Assembly (NCBI RefSeq): GCF_900078685.2
Contig: NZ_LT546166.1
Location: 2,620,832-2,684,831 of the forward strand
Reading direction: 5' to 3'
Origin: Mycolicibacter icosiumassiliensis
GTDB lineage: Bacteria > Actinomycetota > Actinomycetes > Mycobacteriales > Mycobacteriaceae
Length of the DNA: 64,000 nt
Part shown: in pieces, positions 1 to 9,998 of the stretch
Numbering within the stretch: position 1 is the stretch's first letter
How the letters are laid out: every line of letters begins with the position of its first letter
Position numbers and translations under genes: made by a program
Notes under the pieces: model-generated
The model's input: the letters and a program-made list of their open reading frames with translations, nothing else
Database searches by the model: none
Told to the model about the DNA's origin: nothing

Positions 1-420
1 AAGCAGCTCGGACGCGGCGCGCTGGTGGTCGGGTGCGAACATCACCCCGATCCCAGAGAGCACCGCATCGAACTCTCCGTCGTCGAACGGCAGCGCCTGC
101 GCATCGGCCTCCTGCCATTGCATGGTCACGCCCTCTTCGAACGCGCGCAGCCGGGACCGCTGCAGCAGTTCCGGAGTGAGGTCGCTGGAAACCACGGTGG
201 CGCCCGTCCTGGCAGCTGGAATGGAGATATTGCCGGATCCGGCCGCCACGTCGAGCACGCGATCGCCGGCGCCAATGCCACTGGCGGTGACTAGCGCCGC
301 CCCGATCGGGGCCATCACCTCCTCGGCCATCAGGGCGTAGTTGCCCATCGCCCACATCGATCGGTGAATGGCCGCCAGGGTGTCTGCTGCGGTGGTGGCG
401 GTGGTGCTGTCAACGGTCAT
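1..420 (-). CDS. Class I SAM-dependent methyltransferase, 5' part (runs off the window)
   Basis: The first 140 codons are present and the gene continues beyond base 1. The start is the ATG at 420, with AGGAG seven bases upstream on the minus strand. Residues near 65-75 read VLDVAAGSGNI, the glycine-rich SAM-binding motif I of Rossmann-fold methyltransferases. An acidic residue follows at the end of the next strand (SSDLTPELL), and DAQALPFDDGEFDAVL matches motif II/III of the UbiE/COQ5-like group. The substrate cannot be told from sequence. Position next to fmt corresponds, from memory, to Rv1405c of M. tuberculosis, also a predicted methyltransferase. It is transcribed divergently from fmt. 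Confidence 0.85.
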   Translation of the reverse strand, partial: MTVDSTTATTAADTLAAIHRSMWAMGNYALMAEEVMAPIGAALVTASGIGAGDRVLDVAAGSGNISIPAARTGATVVSSDLTPELLQRSRLRAFEEGVTMQWQEADAQALPFDDGEFDAVLSGIGVMFAPDHQRAASELL

Positions 421-649
421 CGGGGTCTCCTGCCAACGGGGCAAACTTGGGTTTTCGACGTCGCTGTCATGGGCGATTGGCCGCGTTTTCCCACGCGCCT
501 CGCCTAATCTATTGGTACATGAAATAGTTGCTATACGTAATAGTGTAGTGCTGCTAGAGTGCTGTGTAGCCGCTGTCGGTGTCAGTCATGACCGCTTCAG
601 GCGCGGCGTGCCGAAAAGCGGCGTCCGGGTTCAGTCGGACCCGACTCCC

Positions 650-655
650 TAAACT
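650..655 (+). promoter_or_regulatory. -10 box of a likely leaderless fmt promoter
   Basis: TAAACT lies exactly six bases before the GTG of fmt, so transcription would start at or next to the start codon. No Shine-Dalgarno sequence precedes fmt. The -35 region is not recognisable, as is usual in mycobacteria. Confidence 0.5.
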
Positions 656-661
656 GTCCCG

Positions 662-1594
662 GTGCGCATCGTCTTCGCCGGCACCCCGGACACCGCGTTG
701 CCGTCGTTGCAACGACTGATCGATTCACCACGACACGAGGTGGTGGCGGTACTGACCCGACCTGACGCGGCGTCTGGCCGGCGGGGGAGCCCGCAACCGT
801 CGCCGGTGGCCAGCCTGGCCCTTGACCACGGCATCCCGGTGCTGCGGCCGGCCCAGCCCAACGCCCCCGACTCGGTCGCCCAGCTGGCCGAACTGGCACC
901 GGAGTGCTGCCCGGTGGTCGCCTACGGGGCGCTGCTGCGCGACGCGTTGTTGGCGGTGCCGACGCACGGCTGGGTCAACCTGCACTTTTCCCTGCTGCCG
1001 GCCTGGCGCGGTGCGGCCCCGGTGCAGGCGGCGATCGCCGCCGGAGACCAGGTGACGGGTGCGACGACGTTTCGCATCGAGCCGGAATTGGACTCCGGGC
1101 CGGTCTACGGGGTCGCGACCGAGAACATCCGGGCCGATGACACTGCCGGTGAACTGCTGGCCCGGCTGGCGGTCTCGGGTGCCGAACTGCTGGCGGCGAC
1201 CCTCGACGGCATCGCTGACGGAGCGCTGCACGCGGTGCCGCAGCCACGCGACGGCATCAGCTACGCATCCAAGATCAGCGTCGACGACGCGCGGGTGCGC
1301 TGGGAGCTGCCGGCCGCGGTGATCGAGCGCCGGATCCGCGCCGTCACCCCGAATCCGGGTTCTTGGACCATGATCGGCGACCTGCGCGTCAGGGTCGGTC
1401 CCGTCAGCCTTGCCGATGATGGGCCAGAAGGACTGTCACCCGGGGAAATTCATGTCGACCGGCGACACGTGTGCGTCGGTACCGGCTCGGTTCCGGTGCG
1501 GCTGGGCCAGATCCAGCCACCGGGAAAGAAGCTCATGGATGCCGCCGACTGGGCGCGCGGCGCTCGGCTCGACTCCGAGATGCGGGCGTCATGA
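662..1594 (+). CDS. fmt: Methionyl-tRNA formyltransferase
   Basis: The 310-residue product transfers a formyl group from 10-formyl-tetrahydrofolate to methionyl-tRNA(fMet), making the initiator tRNA. The N-terminal formyltransferase domain spans about residues 1-185. The catalytic residues Asn106, His108 and Asp144 are all present and fall at the same numbers as in the E. coli enzyme, with the family signature [16 protein letters not shown] at 110-125. A C-terminal OB-like tRNA-binding domain follows (about 205-300). The GTG start has no ribosome-binding site but sits just behind a -10-like box. The stop overlaps the rsmB start (ATGA), so the two are probably cotranslated. Confidence 0.96.
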   Translation: MRIVFAGTPDTALPSLQRLIDSPRHEVVAVLTRPDAASGRRGSPQPSPVASLALDHGIPVLRPAQPNAPDSVAQLAELAPECCPVVAYGALLRDALLAVPTHGWVNLHFSLLPAWRGAAPVQAAIAAGDQVTGATTFRIEPELDSGPVYGVATENIRADDTAGELLARLAVSGAELLAATLDGIADGALHAVPQPRDGISYASKISVDDARVRWELPAAVIERRIRAVTPNPGSWTMIGDLRVRVGPVSLADDGPEGLSPGEIHVDRRHVCVGTGSVPVRLGQIQPPGKKLMDAADWARGARLDSEMRAS

Positions 1595-2997
1595 CCGGAC
1601 CCGGGCGCGGCCCGCGTCGGCCGCAGCGTCCCCAGGACGGCCCGCGCAAAACCCGCCGTAAGTCCCTGGACCCGGCTCGCCGCGCCGCATTCGATGTGCT
1701 GCAGGCGGTCTCCCAGCGCGATGCCTACGCCAACCTGGCCCTGCCGGCGCTGTTGGCCGAACGCGGAATCACCGGCCGCGACGCCGCTTTCGCCACGGAG
1801 CTGACCTATGGCACCTGCCGGGTGCGTGGACTGCTCGACGCCATCATCGGCGCGGCGGCGCAGCGCGAACCCAAGACGATCGACCCCGTCCTGCTGGATC
1901 TGCTGCGGCTGGGCAGCTATCAACTGCTGCGTACCCGAGTCGAGCCGCACGCCGCGGTATCGACCACGGTCGATCAGGCGGCCATCGAATTCGACTCCGC
2001 ACGAGCGGGTTTCGTTAACGGCGTGCTGCGCACCATCAGTACCCGCGACGAGCAATCCTGGACCGCGGAACTGGCACCGAACGCCGACAGCGATCCGATC
2101 GGCCACGCCGCGTTCGTCCGTGCCCACCCGCGCTGGATCGCGCAGGCATTCGCCGACGCGCTGGGCGCTGCCGCCGGTGAACTGGATGCGGTGCTGGCCG
2201 GTGACGACGAGCGACCCCGGGTGCATCTCGCGGCCCGACCGGGCGCCCTGACCGCGGCCGAGTTGGCTGCCGCGGTGGATGGCGAAGTCGGTCGGTATTC
2301 GCCCTACGCCGTCTATCTGCCCGGCGGTGATCCCGGGAAACTCGATGCGGTGCGCGCCGGTCGGGCACTGGTCCAGGACGAGGGCAGCCAGCTGGTGGCC
2401 CGCGCCCTGGCCGTGGCTCAGGTCGACGGTGACACCGGCCGGTGGCTGGACCTGTGCGCCGGACCGGGCGGTAAGACCGCGCTGCTGGCCGCCCTCGGCG
2501 CCCAGACCGGGGCACGGGTGACCGCGGTCGAGCAGGCCCCACACCGGGCCGCGCTGGTCGCCGAGAACACCCGCGGCCTGGGCGTGGAGGTGCTGACGGC
2601 AGACGGCCGCGACTCAGCCTTGGAACCCGGCTTCGATCGGGTGCTGGTCGACGCGCCCTGTACTGGCCTGGGCGCCCTGCGGCGCAGGCCCGAAGCCCGT
2701 TGGCGTCGTCAGCCCGCCGACATCCCGGTGCTGGCGAAACTGCAGCGCGAGTTGCTGGCCGCGGCGATCGGACTGACCCGGCCGGGGGGAGTGGTGCTGT
2801 ACGCGACGTGCTCGCCGCACCTGGCCGAAACGGTCGGAGTGGTGGCCGATGCGCTGCGCCGACATCCGGTGCGTGCGTTGGACACCCGGGAACTGTTCGC
2901 GCCGGTCGACGACCTCGGAGCCGGGCCGCACGTCCAGCTGTGGCCGCACCGGCACGGGACCGACGCCATGTTCGCTGCAGCGCTACAAGTAATCTGA
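1591..2997 (+). CDS. rsmB: 16S rRNA (cytosine-5) methyltransferase RsmB/Fmu
   Basis: The 468-residue protein methylates a cytosine of 16S rRNA (C967 in E. coli) using SAM. An N-terminal NusB-like RNA-binding region covers about residues 20-165 and the RsmB/NOP2 methyltransferase domain about 230-465. The SAM motif DLCAGPGGK is at 287-295. Both active-site cysteines are visible: Cys357 in DAPCTGLG (catalytic) and Cys407 in YATCSP. The ATG at 1591 overlaps the fmt stop in an ATGA arrangement and was preferred over upstream in-frame starts inside fmt, because the extra residues look like read-through of fmt in another frame. The fmt-rsmB pairing is widely conserved. Confidence 0.94.
   Translation: MTGPGRGPRRPQRPQDGPRKTRRKSLDPARRAAFDVLQAVSQRDAYANLALPALLAERGITGRDAAFATELTYGTCRVRGLLDAIIGAAAQREPKTIDPVLLDLLRLGSYQLLRTRVEPHAAVSTTVDQAAIEFDSARAGFVNGVLRTISTRDEQSWTAELAPNADSDPIGHAAFVRAHPRWIAQAFADALGAAAGELDAVLAGDDERPRVHLAARPGALTAAELAAAVDGEVGRYSPYAVYLPGGDPGKLDAVRAGRALVQDEGSQLVARALAVAQVDGDTGRWLDLCAGPGGKTALLAALGAQTGARVTAVEQAPHRAALVAENTRGLGVEVLTADGRDSALEPGFDRVLVDAPCTGLGALRRRPEARWRRQPADIPVLAKLQRELLAAAIGLTRPGGVVLYATCSPHLAETVGVVADALRRHPVRALDTRELFAPVDDLGAGPHVQLWPHRHGTDAMFAAALQVI
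2990..2995 (+). promoter_or_regulatory. -10 box of a possible leaderless rpe promoter inside the rsmB 3' end
   Basis: TAATCT ends six bases before the ATG of rpe, and the rpe start lacks a convincing ribosome-binding site (GAGGCC directly before ATG). It would let rpe be transcribed independently of fmt-rsmB. Confidence 0.4.
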
Positions 2998-3001
2998 GGC
3001 C

Positions 3002-3679
3002 ATGTCACAAGCCATGATCGCGCCGTCGATCCTGTCGGCCGATTTTGCCCGCCTCGCCGATGAGGTCGCCGCGGTAAAGGGTGCGGACTGGCTGCACGTC
3101 GATGTGATGGACGCCCATTTCGTGCCGAACCTGACCCTGGGCCTGCCGGTGGTGCAGAGCCTGCTGGCGGCCACCGAGATCCCGATGGACTGCCATCTGA
3201 TGATCGAGGACCCGGGTCGCTGGGCGCCGCCCTATGCCGAAGCCGGTGCATACAACGTCACGTTCCACGCCGAGGCCACCGACAATCCGGTTGCGGTGGC
3301 CCGCGACATCCGGGCGGCGGGCGCCAAAGCCGGACTCAGTATCAAGCCCGGCACGCCGCTGGAGCCCTACCTGGAGATCCTGCGGGACTTCGACACCCTG
3401 CTGGTGATGTCGGTGGAGCCCGGATTCGGCGGGCAGTCCTTCATCCCGGAGGTGTTGAGCAAGGTGCGCACCGTGCGCAAGCTGGTCGATGCCGGGGAGC
3501 TCAGCATCCTGGTGGAAATCGACGGCGGCATCAACGCCGACACCGTCGAACAGGCCGCCGCCGCTGGTGTCGACTGCTTCGTCGCCGGCTCGGCCGTCTA
3601 CAGCGCCGCGGATCCGGGCGCCGCCGTTGAATCATTGCGCCGTCAGGCTCTGGCGGCGTCACCGCACCTGCGCGCATGA
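3002..3679 (+). CDS. rpe: Ribulose-phosphate 3-epimerase
   Basis: The 225-residue TIM-barrel enzyme interconverts ribulose 5-phosphate and xylulose 5-phosphate in the pentose-phosphate pathway. The family signatures are all present: [11 protein letters not shown] at the N-terminus, [16 protein letters not shown] with metal-binding His and Asp, [22 protein letters not shown] and EIDGGIN. Length is typical. The ATG at 3002 is close behind the rsmB stop. The rpe stop overlaps a mini-ORF that leads into ribD. Its product feeds the transaldolase/transketolase cluster at 24000-27245. Confidence 0.96.
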   Translation: MSQAMIAPSILSADFARLADEVAAVKGADWLHVDVMDAHFVPNLTLGLPVVQSLLAATEIPMDCHLMIEDPGRWAPPYAEAGAYNVTFHAEATDNPVAVARDIRAAGAKAGLSIKPGTPLEPYLEILRDFDTLLVMSVEPGFGGQSFIPEVLSKVRTVRKLVDAGELSILVEIDGGINADTVEQAAAAGVDCFVAGSAVYSAADPGAAVESLRRQALAASPHLRA

Positions 3680-3732
3680 GTACCGAAGGCGACGGCGAGA
3701 GAGGGACGAACGAGCAAGGAGTCGAGGCATGA
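3676..3732 (+). other. Spacer mini-ORF coupling rpe to ribD (MIRU-like architecture)
   Basis: The 57-base spacer is an open frame of 18 codons ([18 protein letters not shown]). Its ATG overlaps the rpe stop (ATGA, 3676-3679) and its TGA overlaps the ribD start (ATGA, 3729-3732), so ribosomes could pass from rpe to ribD through two stop-start overlaps. This is the architecture described for mycobacterial interspersed repetitive units. Whether the peptide has a function is unknown. Confidence 0.5.
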
Positions 3733-4760
3733 GCGCTGCGTCGGCCGCCGAGCACGCCGTCGACCATGACGCCGCGATGCTGCTGGCGATCGAACAGGCG
3801 CAGCGGGTCAAGGGCGACACCTACCCCAATCCGCCGGTGGGCGCGGTCATTCTGGATCGCGATGGCCGGGTGGTCGGCGTCGGCGGAACCCGTCCGGCCG
3901 GCGAGGCGCACGCCGAAGTGGTGGCCTTGCGCCGGGCCGGTGAGCTGAGCGCCGGAGGTACGGCAGTCGTCACGCTCGAGCCGTGCAATCACCACGGCAG
4001 AACCCCGCCGTGCGTGGATGCGCTGCTGGCCGCCGGAGTGGCGCAGGTGGTCTACGCCGTCGACGACCCCCACCCGGACGCGCAGGGCGGCGCGGCGAGA
4101 CTGGCCGATGCGGGCGTTCAGGTGATCTCCGGGGTGCAGGCCACGGCCGTGAGCACCGGGCCGCTGCGGGAGTGGCTGCACAAGCAGCGCACCGGTCGGC
4201 CACACGTCACCTGGAAATACGCCACCAGCATCGACGGTCGCAGCGCGGCCGCCGACGGTTCCAGCCAGTGGATCACCAGCGAGGCGGCCCGAGCCGACCT
4301 GCACCGCCGTCGGGCAGCGGCCGACGCCATCGTGGTCGGCACCGGCACCGTGCTGGTCGACGACCCCACCCTGACCGCCCGGCTGCCCGACGGCACCCTG
4401 GCCGACCGGCAGCCACTGCGGGTGGTGGTGGGCCAGCGTGAGATCTCCGCGGACGCGCACGTGCTCAACGACGACTCGCGCACCATGGTGATCCGCACCC
4501 ACGACCCGGCCGAGGTACTGCGGGCGCTCGCCGACCGCACCGACGTGCTGCTCGAGGGCGGCCCCACGTTGGCCGGGGCATTCCTGCGAGCTGGCGCGAT
4601 CGATCGCATCCTGGCCTACGTGGCGCCGATCCTGCTGGGCGGACCGGTCACCGCCGTCGACGACGTCGGTGTGCCCAACATTGCCCGGGCATTGCGCTGG
4701 CGGTTCGACACCATGGAGCAGATCGGGCCCGATCTGCTGCTGAGCCTGGTGCCGCACTAA
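3729..4760 (+). CDS. ribD: Bifunctional riboflavin biosynthesis deaminase/reductase RibD (RibG)
   Basis: The 343-residue protein carries the second and third steps of riboflavin synthesis from GTP: deamination of the pyrimidine ring and NADPH-dependent reduction of the ribosyl side chain. The N-terminal cytidine-deaminase-like domain (about 1-140) has the zinc site as GEAHAEVV and TLEPCNHHGRTPPC (His, Cys, Cys). The reductase domain (about 150-340) has VTWKYATSIDGR and the LLEGGPTLAGAFL motif. The ATG at 3729 has AAGGAG upstream. It belongs functionally with ribC, ribBA and ribH, from which it is separated by lprG and its transporter. Confidence 0.95.
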   Translation: MSAASAAEHAVDHDAAMLLAIEQAQRVKGDTYPNPPVGAVILDRDGRVVGVGGTRPAGEAHAEVVALRRAGELSAGGTAVVTLEPCNHHGRTPPCVDALLAAGVAQVVYAVDDPHPDAQGGAARLADAGVQVISGVQATAVSTGPLREWLHKQRTGRPHVTWKYATSIDGRSAAADGSSQWITSEAARADLHRRRAAADAIVVGTGTVLVDDPTLTARLPDGTLADRQPLRVVVGQREISADAHVLNDDSRTMVIRTHDPAEVLRALADRTDVLLEGGPTLAGAFLRAGAIDRILAYVAPILLGGPVTAVDDVGVPNIARALRWRFDTMEQIGPDLLLSLVPH

Positions 4761-4775
4761 AGCGGCCGGCACCGC

Positions 4776-6314
4776 TCACCGCGAAATGGCGGGCTCCGGC
4801 TCGGACACTTCCGGATCTTCGGCGTGCACGTCGTTGCTGCCGATGAACAATCCGAGCACCGCGCCCACCACACAGATGAGGGCGGTGATCGCGAAGATCT
4901 CGCCGTACATCATCGCGAAGGCCAGTTTGGAGTTGGCCGCGGTCGAGGCCATCTTCTCGGCCAGGCTGGCGCCGGGCATCTTCGGCAGGCCGGCCAGGAT
5001 CTGGTTGAACCGGTACAGGCCCCACGCCGACAGGGCGGCCATCCCGATCAGCATGCCGGTCATCCGGGCCACCACCACGCCCGCCGCGGCGATGCCGTGC
5101 TCGCGCGGCGGCACCACACGCATGACCGCCGAGGTCAGCGGGCCGATCACCAGGCCCAAACCGAAACCGGCCAGCATCTGGTCGGTGTGTGCCGCCGGAA
5201 GGCTCAGGCCGAGTACCTCGTGGTGGTAGGCCATCAGATCGACTGGCCACTTCGAGATCAGCCAGTAGCCCCCGGCGGCGATGAGCAGCCCGACGAACGT
5301 CACCAGCCTGTCCCCGGCCATGGTGGCTATCGCGCCGCCCACCACGGCCCCGAACGGCAGTGCGGCCAGGAACCACAGCAGCAGCATCGCCGCCTCATTC
5401 TGGGTCTTTCCGAGCACGCCCTGGCCGAACAGTTCGACGTCAACCAGGGTCACCATCAGCGCGGCGCCGGCGCAGAGCGAGGAGCCCAACGCGGCCAGAA
5501 ACGGGCCAATCCGGGCGCCGGCCGGGTCCAGCAGCTTCGTCGGTGATTTGATCTCCCAGATCACGAACGCCACCAGCGCGATCGCCGCAAACAACAGGTA
5601 CGCCGCTCCGTGGTTGGGAAGCGCCTGCTTGGCGCTGGGGTCGGGGTTGTACAGGCCGATCGTCAGCAGCCCCAGGATCACCGCCAGCAGCAGCCCGCCG
5701 ACCACATCGACACGCTCCCGGGGGCCGTCGGTGGACTGCGGCGGGAGACTGAAGTGGATCAAGACCATGGCCAGCACGGTCAGCGGCACGTTGATCCAGA
5801 ACACGTCTCGCCAGCTGGTCAGTGCCCAGACGATGAAGATGCCGTACAGCGGACCGAGCACACTGCCCAGTTCCTGGGCGCCGGCGATCCAGCCCAACAC
5901 CGCCGACCGACGGCGCTGTGCCCACAGGTCAGCACCGAGGGCGAACGTCACCGGCAACAGTGCCCCGGCCGCGACGCCCTGGATGGTGCGGCCGACTACC
6001 AGCGTCGACAGGTCGGTGGACAGCGCCGTCACCACCGATCCGACGGCGAAGGTGGCCAGGCTGACCTGTAGCAGCAGCTTGCGGCCGAACCGGTCGGACG
6101 CCCGGCCCAGCAGTGGCATCGCAGCGATGTAGCCGAGCAGGTAGCAGGTGATGATCGGGGTCAGCTGCTGGATCTTGTTGATCGGGATGCCGACACCCGC
6201 CGGTTGCGGAGCCATGATGTCGCGCATGATCGTGACCACGACATAGGTGTCGAGGGCGCCGAGCAGGACGGCGAGGCTACCCGCGCTGATCGCGAGTTTG
6301 CGGTTGACCCGCAT
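4776..6314 (-). CDS. MFS transporter of the P55/EmrB-QacA (DHA2) type
   Basis: The 512-residue membrane protein has about fourteen predicted transmembrane segments and an MFS motif-A-like loop ([15 protein letters not shown]) after the second helix. Position and overlap with lprG identify it as the P55 (Rv1410c) type transporter. In M. tuberculosis this protein works with LprG to move triacylglycerides and drugs to the cell envelope. Its ATG overlaps the lprG stop in a TAATG arrangement, so the two are surely one operon. The gene is convergent with ribD, 15 bases apart. Confidence 0.92.
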   Translation of the reverse strand: MRVNRKLAISAGSLAVLLGALDTYVVVTIMRDIMAPQPAGVGIPINKIQQLTPIITCYLLGYIAAMPLLGRASDRFGRKLLLQVSLATFAVGSVVTALSTDLSTLVVGRTIQGVAAGALLPVTFALGADLWAQRRRSAVLGWIAGAQELGSVLGPLYGIFIVWALTSWRDVFWINVPLTVLAMVLIHFSLPPQSTDGPRERVDVVGGLLLAVILGLLTIGLYNPDPSAKQALPNHGAAYLLFAAIALVAFVIWEIKSPTKLLDPAGARIGPFLAALGSSLCAGAALMVTLVDVELFGQGVLGKTQNEAAMLLLWFLAALPFGAVVGGAIATMAGDRLVTFVGLLIAAGGYWLISKWPVDLMAYHHEVLGLSLPAAHTDQMLAGFGLGLVIGPLTSAVMRVVPPREHGIAAAGVVVARMTGMLIGMAALSAWGLYRFNQILAGLPKMPGASLAEKMASTAANSKLAFAMMYGEIFAITALICVVGAVLGLFIGSNDVHAEDPEVSEPEPAISR

Positions 6315-7003
6315 TACGCTCCCGCCGGCTTCTCAATCGTGACCGGCGCGTTCCAGTTCGACAGGGTCATCTGGATGGCGTTGCCCGCGCTGGGGTTGAG
6401 CTGGGCCTGCACCAGCTGATGGTCACCGTCCTCCTGAATCCAGACCGTGGCCGGCGTCGGAGCGGTCGCCTTCAGCTGCGGCGCCAGGGCGTTCACGGCG
6501 TCCGCGGGCGCGTTGCCGGTGACCCGGACGGCCTTCTGGCCGTTGATGGTGTCGCGACCGGCGGCCTTCGCGTCGGTCAGGTTGGACAGCATGTTGGCCA
6601 AGCCCTTCTCCGGGCTCAGAATCGCGGCAACGTCGTAGATCTTGTCGGCGGCGCCGTAGTTGTCGTAGTCATCACCGGTGATCGCCGCGTAGAGGTCGCC
6701 ATCGATCACGATGAACTTGGCGTCGACATCCGAGCCCAGCATCATGATGGTCGCGCTGCCCTTGGCCGCGGTGGTCGGCTGGGTGGTCAGGTCACCCTCG
6801 AGGGTTTTGACCGGGAGGTTCTTGATCTGGCCGGTCACCGAGAGCGCCAGGTGCGCGCTCTTGAGGTTGGCCGTGGTGGTGGCCGATTCCTTGACCAGCG
6901 TCGTCGCGTCCGGCAACGGTCCGCCGGCATCCTTGGAAGAACAGCCGGCGAACAGCGCGGCGGCAGTGGTCGCGGTGGCCAGGGCGATAAGAAGTCTGCG
7001 CAT
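6314..7003 (-). CDS. lprG: Lipoprotein LprG
   Basis: This exported lipoprotein (229 residues from the start chosen) has a basic N-terminus, a hydrophobic stretch and the lipobox LFAGC, with Cys as the acylated residue at about 20. The mature part belongs to the LppX/LprAFG family, which bind triacylated lipids in a large cavity. Together with the overlapping MFS transporter it forms the lprG-P55 lipid export pair. An upstream ATG at 7012 would add three residues. The ATG at 7003 is preferred because a -10-like TACGAT ends seven bases before it, giving a leaderless mRNA, and no ribosome-binding site precedes either start. Confidence 0.9.
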   Translation of the reverse strand: MRRLLIALATATTAAALFAGCSSKDAGGPLPDATTLVKESATTTANLKSAHLALSVTGQIKNLPVKTLEGDLTTQPTTAAKGSATIMMLGSDVDAKFIVIDGDLYAAITGDDYDNYGAADKIYDVAAILSPEKGLANMLSNLTDAKAAGRDTINGQKAVRVTGNAPADAVNALAPQLKATAPTPATVWIQEDGDHQLVQAQLNPSAGNAIQMTLSNWNAPVTIEKPAGA

Positions 7004-7010
7004 GGGGGAC

Positions 7011-7016
7011 ATCGTA
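7011..7016 (-). promoter_or_regulatory. -10 box of the lprG-P55 operon
   Basis: On the minus strand TACGAT is followed by seven bases and the ATG at 7003, a leaderless layout. It faces the ribC promoter about 25 bases away, so the two divergent operons share a very short control region. Confidence 0.4.
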
Positions 7017-7041
7017 TAGAGGCCGCCGGGCAGCCGCGGTC

Positions 7042-7047
7042 TAGCCT
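7042..7047 (+). promoter_or_regulatory. -10 box of a leaderless ribC promoter
   Basis: TAGCCT ends six bases before the ATG of ribC, and no ribosome-binding site is present, so the transcript probably begins at the start codon. Confidence 0.45.
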
Positions 7048-7053
7048 GGTGCG

Positions 7054-7662
7054 ATGTTCACCGGAATCGTCGAGGAGCTGGGCGAGCTGGTCGGCCGCGA
7101 GGACCTGACCGACGCTGCGCGCCTGGTCATCGCGGGCCCCACCGTCACCTCCGACGCCCGCCACGGCGACTCGATCGCCGTCAACGGCGTGTGTCTGACC
7201 GTGGTCGATGTGCAGCCTGGCGGCCGCTTCAGCGCCGACGTGATGCGCGAGACGCTGGAGCGCTCCAGCCTGGGATCGCTGCAGGTCGGAAGCCCGGTGA
7301 ACCTGGAACGTGCGGCCGCGCTGAACAGCCGGCTGGGCGGCCACATCGTGCAGGGCCACGTCGACGGGACGGGGCAGGTCCTGTCCCGCACGCCCGGGCA
7401 GCACTGGGAAGTGGTGCGGATCGGGCTGCCGGCGTCGCTGGCGCGCTACGTGGTGGAGAAGGGCTCGATCACCGTGGATGGCACCTCGCTGACGGTTTCC
7501 GGACTGGGTGCCGATCCGGACGACTTTTTTGAAGTCTCGTTGATTCCGACCACGCTGGAGCTGACCACCCTGGGCCGGGCGCCGGTGGGCGCGGTGGTCA
7601 ATCTGGAGGTGGACGTGATTGCCAAGTACGTCGAGCGACTGGTGACCAAGCCCACGGAATGA
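7054..7662 (+). CDS. ribC: Riboflavin synthase alpha chain
   Basis: The 202-residue enzyme dismutates two molecules of 6,7-dimethyl-8-ribityllumazine to riboflavin, the last step of the pathway. Two internal lumazine-binding repeats are visible (about 1-90 and 95-190). The N-terminus MFTGIVEELG is diagnostic, followed by VNGVCLTVVD in repeat one and VDGTSLTVSG in repeat two. GHIVQGHVDGTG lies at the repeat boundary. It is called ribC in mycobacteria and E. coli and ribE in Bacillus. Ninety-six bases separate it from ribBA, probably in one operon. Confidence 0.95.
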   Translation: MFTGIVEELGELVGREDLTDAARLVIAGPTVTSDARHGDSIAVNGVCLTVVDVQPGGRFSADVMRETLERSSLGSLQVGSPVNLERAAALNSRLGGHIVQGHVDGTGQVLSRTPGQHWEVVRIGLPASLARYVVEKGSITVDGTSLTVSGLGADPDDFFEVSLIPTTLELTTLGRAPVGAVVNLEVDVIAKYVERLVTKPTE

Positions 7663-7758
7663 GTCCACGGGGCGAACCGTGGGTCCGGGGTGGTTCATAC
7701 TGGACGGGCGGGTTGCGCCGACGGGGCGCTTTCCGACGGCGAAACCAAGGTGGCACAG

Positions 7759-9036
7759 ATGACGAAGTTGGACACCGTCGAGCGGGCGGTTGCCGACATC
7801 GCGGCAGGCAAGGCCGTCGTCGTCATCGACGACGAGGACCGCGAGAACGAAGGCGACCTGATCTTCGCCGCCGAGAAGGCCACCCCCGAACTGGTGGCGT
7901 TCATGGTCCGCTACACCTCCGGCTATCTGTGTGTGCCGCTGGACGGTGCCATCTGTGACCGGCTGGGCCTGCTGCCGATGTACGCGGTGAACCAGGACAA
8001 GCATGGCACCGCCTACACCGTCACCGTTGATGCCAAAAACGATGTCGGAACCGGGATTTCGGCCTCGGACCGGGCCACCACGATGCGTCTGCTGGCCGAC
8101 CCGACCAGCGCCGCCGACGACTTCACCCGCCCGGGCCACGTGGTGCCGCTGCGCGCCAAGGACGGCGGGGTACTGCGCCGGCCGGGCCACACCGAGGCCG
8201 CCGTCGACCTGGCCCGGATGGCGGGCTTGCAGCCCGCCGGCGCGATCTGCGAGATCGGCAGCCAAAAGGACGAGGGCGCCATGGCCCAGACCGAGGAGCT
8301 GCGGGTCTTCGCCGATGAGCACGGCCTGGCCCTGATCTCCATCGCCGACATGATCGAATGGCGCCGCAAGCACGAAAAGCACATCGAACGGGTCGCCGAG
8401 GCCCGCATCCCGACCCGCCACGGCGAGTTCCGGGCGGTCGGCTACACCAGCATCTACGAGGACGTCGAGCATGTGGCGCTGGTTCGCGGCGAGATCGCCG
8501 GGCCGCACAACGACGGCGACGACGTGCTGGTCCGGGTGCACTCGGAGTGCCTGACCGGCGATGTGTTCGGTTCACGGCGCTGCGACTGTGGCCCGCAGCT
8601 GGACGCTGCACTGGCGATGGTCGCCCAAGAGGGCCGCGGGGTGGTGCTCTACATGCGTGGGCACGAGGGGCGCGGCATCGGGCTGTTGCACAAACTGCAG
8701 GCCTACCAGCTGCAGGACGCCGGCGACGACACCGTCGACGCCAACCTCAAACTGGGCCTGCCGGCCGACGCGCGCGACTACGGAATCGGGGCGCAGATCC
8801 TCTCGGACCTCGGAGTTCGTTCGATGCGGCTGCTCACCAACAACCCGGCCAAGCGCGTCGGGCTGGACGGCTACGGCCTGCACATCCTTGAGCGGGTGCC
8901 GCTGCCGGTACGGGCCAACTCCGAGAACATCCGCTACCTGCTGACCAAGCGCGACCGGATGGGCCACGAACTGACCGGCTTGGAGGACTTCGACGAGTCC
9001 TCGCAACTGCCGGACGAGTTCGGCGGGGCGCTGTAG
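7759..9036 (+). CDS. ribBA: Bifunctional DHBP synthase / GTP cyclohydrolase II
   Basis: The 425-residue protein supplies both precursors of riboflavin. The N-terminal 3,4-dihydroxy-2-butanone-4-phosphate synthase domain (about 1-205) has [16 protein letters not shown], and the C-terminal GTP cyclohydrolase II domain (about 206-420) has the zinc site in [20 protein letters not shown] and [10 protein letters not shown]. The ATG at 7759 was chosen because the N-terminus [11 protein letters not shown] then matches the family and the length equals that of M. tuberculosis RibA2. AAGG lies upstream. No FMN riboswitch is recognisable in 7663-7758. The ribH start follows the stop codon directly. Confidence 0.95.
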   Translation: MTKLDTVERAVADIAAGKAVVVIDDEDRENEGDLIFAAEKATPELVAFMVRYTSGYLCVPLDGAICDRLGLLPMYAVNQDKHGTAYTVTVDAKNDVGTGISASDRATTMRLLADPTSAADDFTRPGHVVPLRAKDGGVLRRPGHTEAAVDLARMAGLQPAGAICEIGSQKDEGAMAQTEELRVFADEHGLALISIADMIEWRRKHEKHIERVAEARIPTRHGEFRAVGYTSIYEDVEHVALVRGEIAGPHNDGDDVLVRVHSECLTGDVFGSRRCDCGPQLDAALAMVAQEGRGVVLYMRGHEGRGIGLLHKLQAYQLQDAGDDTVDANLKLGLPADARDYGIGAQILSDLGVRSMRLLTNNPAKRVGLDGYGLHILERVPLPVRANSENIRYLLTKRDRMGHELTGLEDFDESSQLPDEFGGAL

Positions 9037-9989
<953 letters not shown>

Positions 9990-9998
9990 CCTGGTTAC

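Noticed and set aside
7663..7758. Possible FMN riboswitch upstream of ribBA
   Set aside because: The 96-base gap is short and none of the conserved FMN-aptamer blocks (AGGGGC, GGGGTGAAATTCCC-like) is present.
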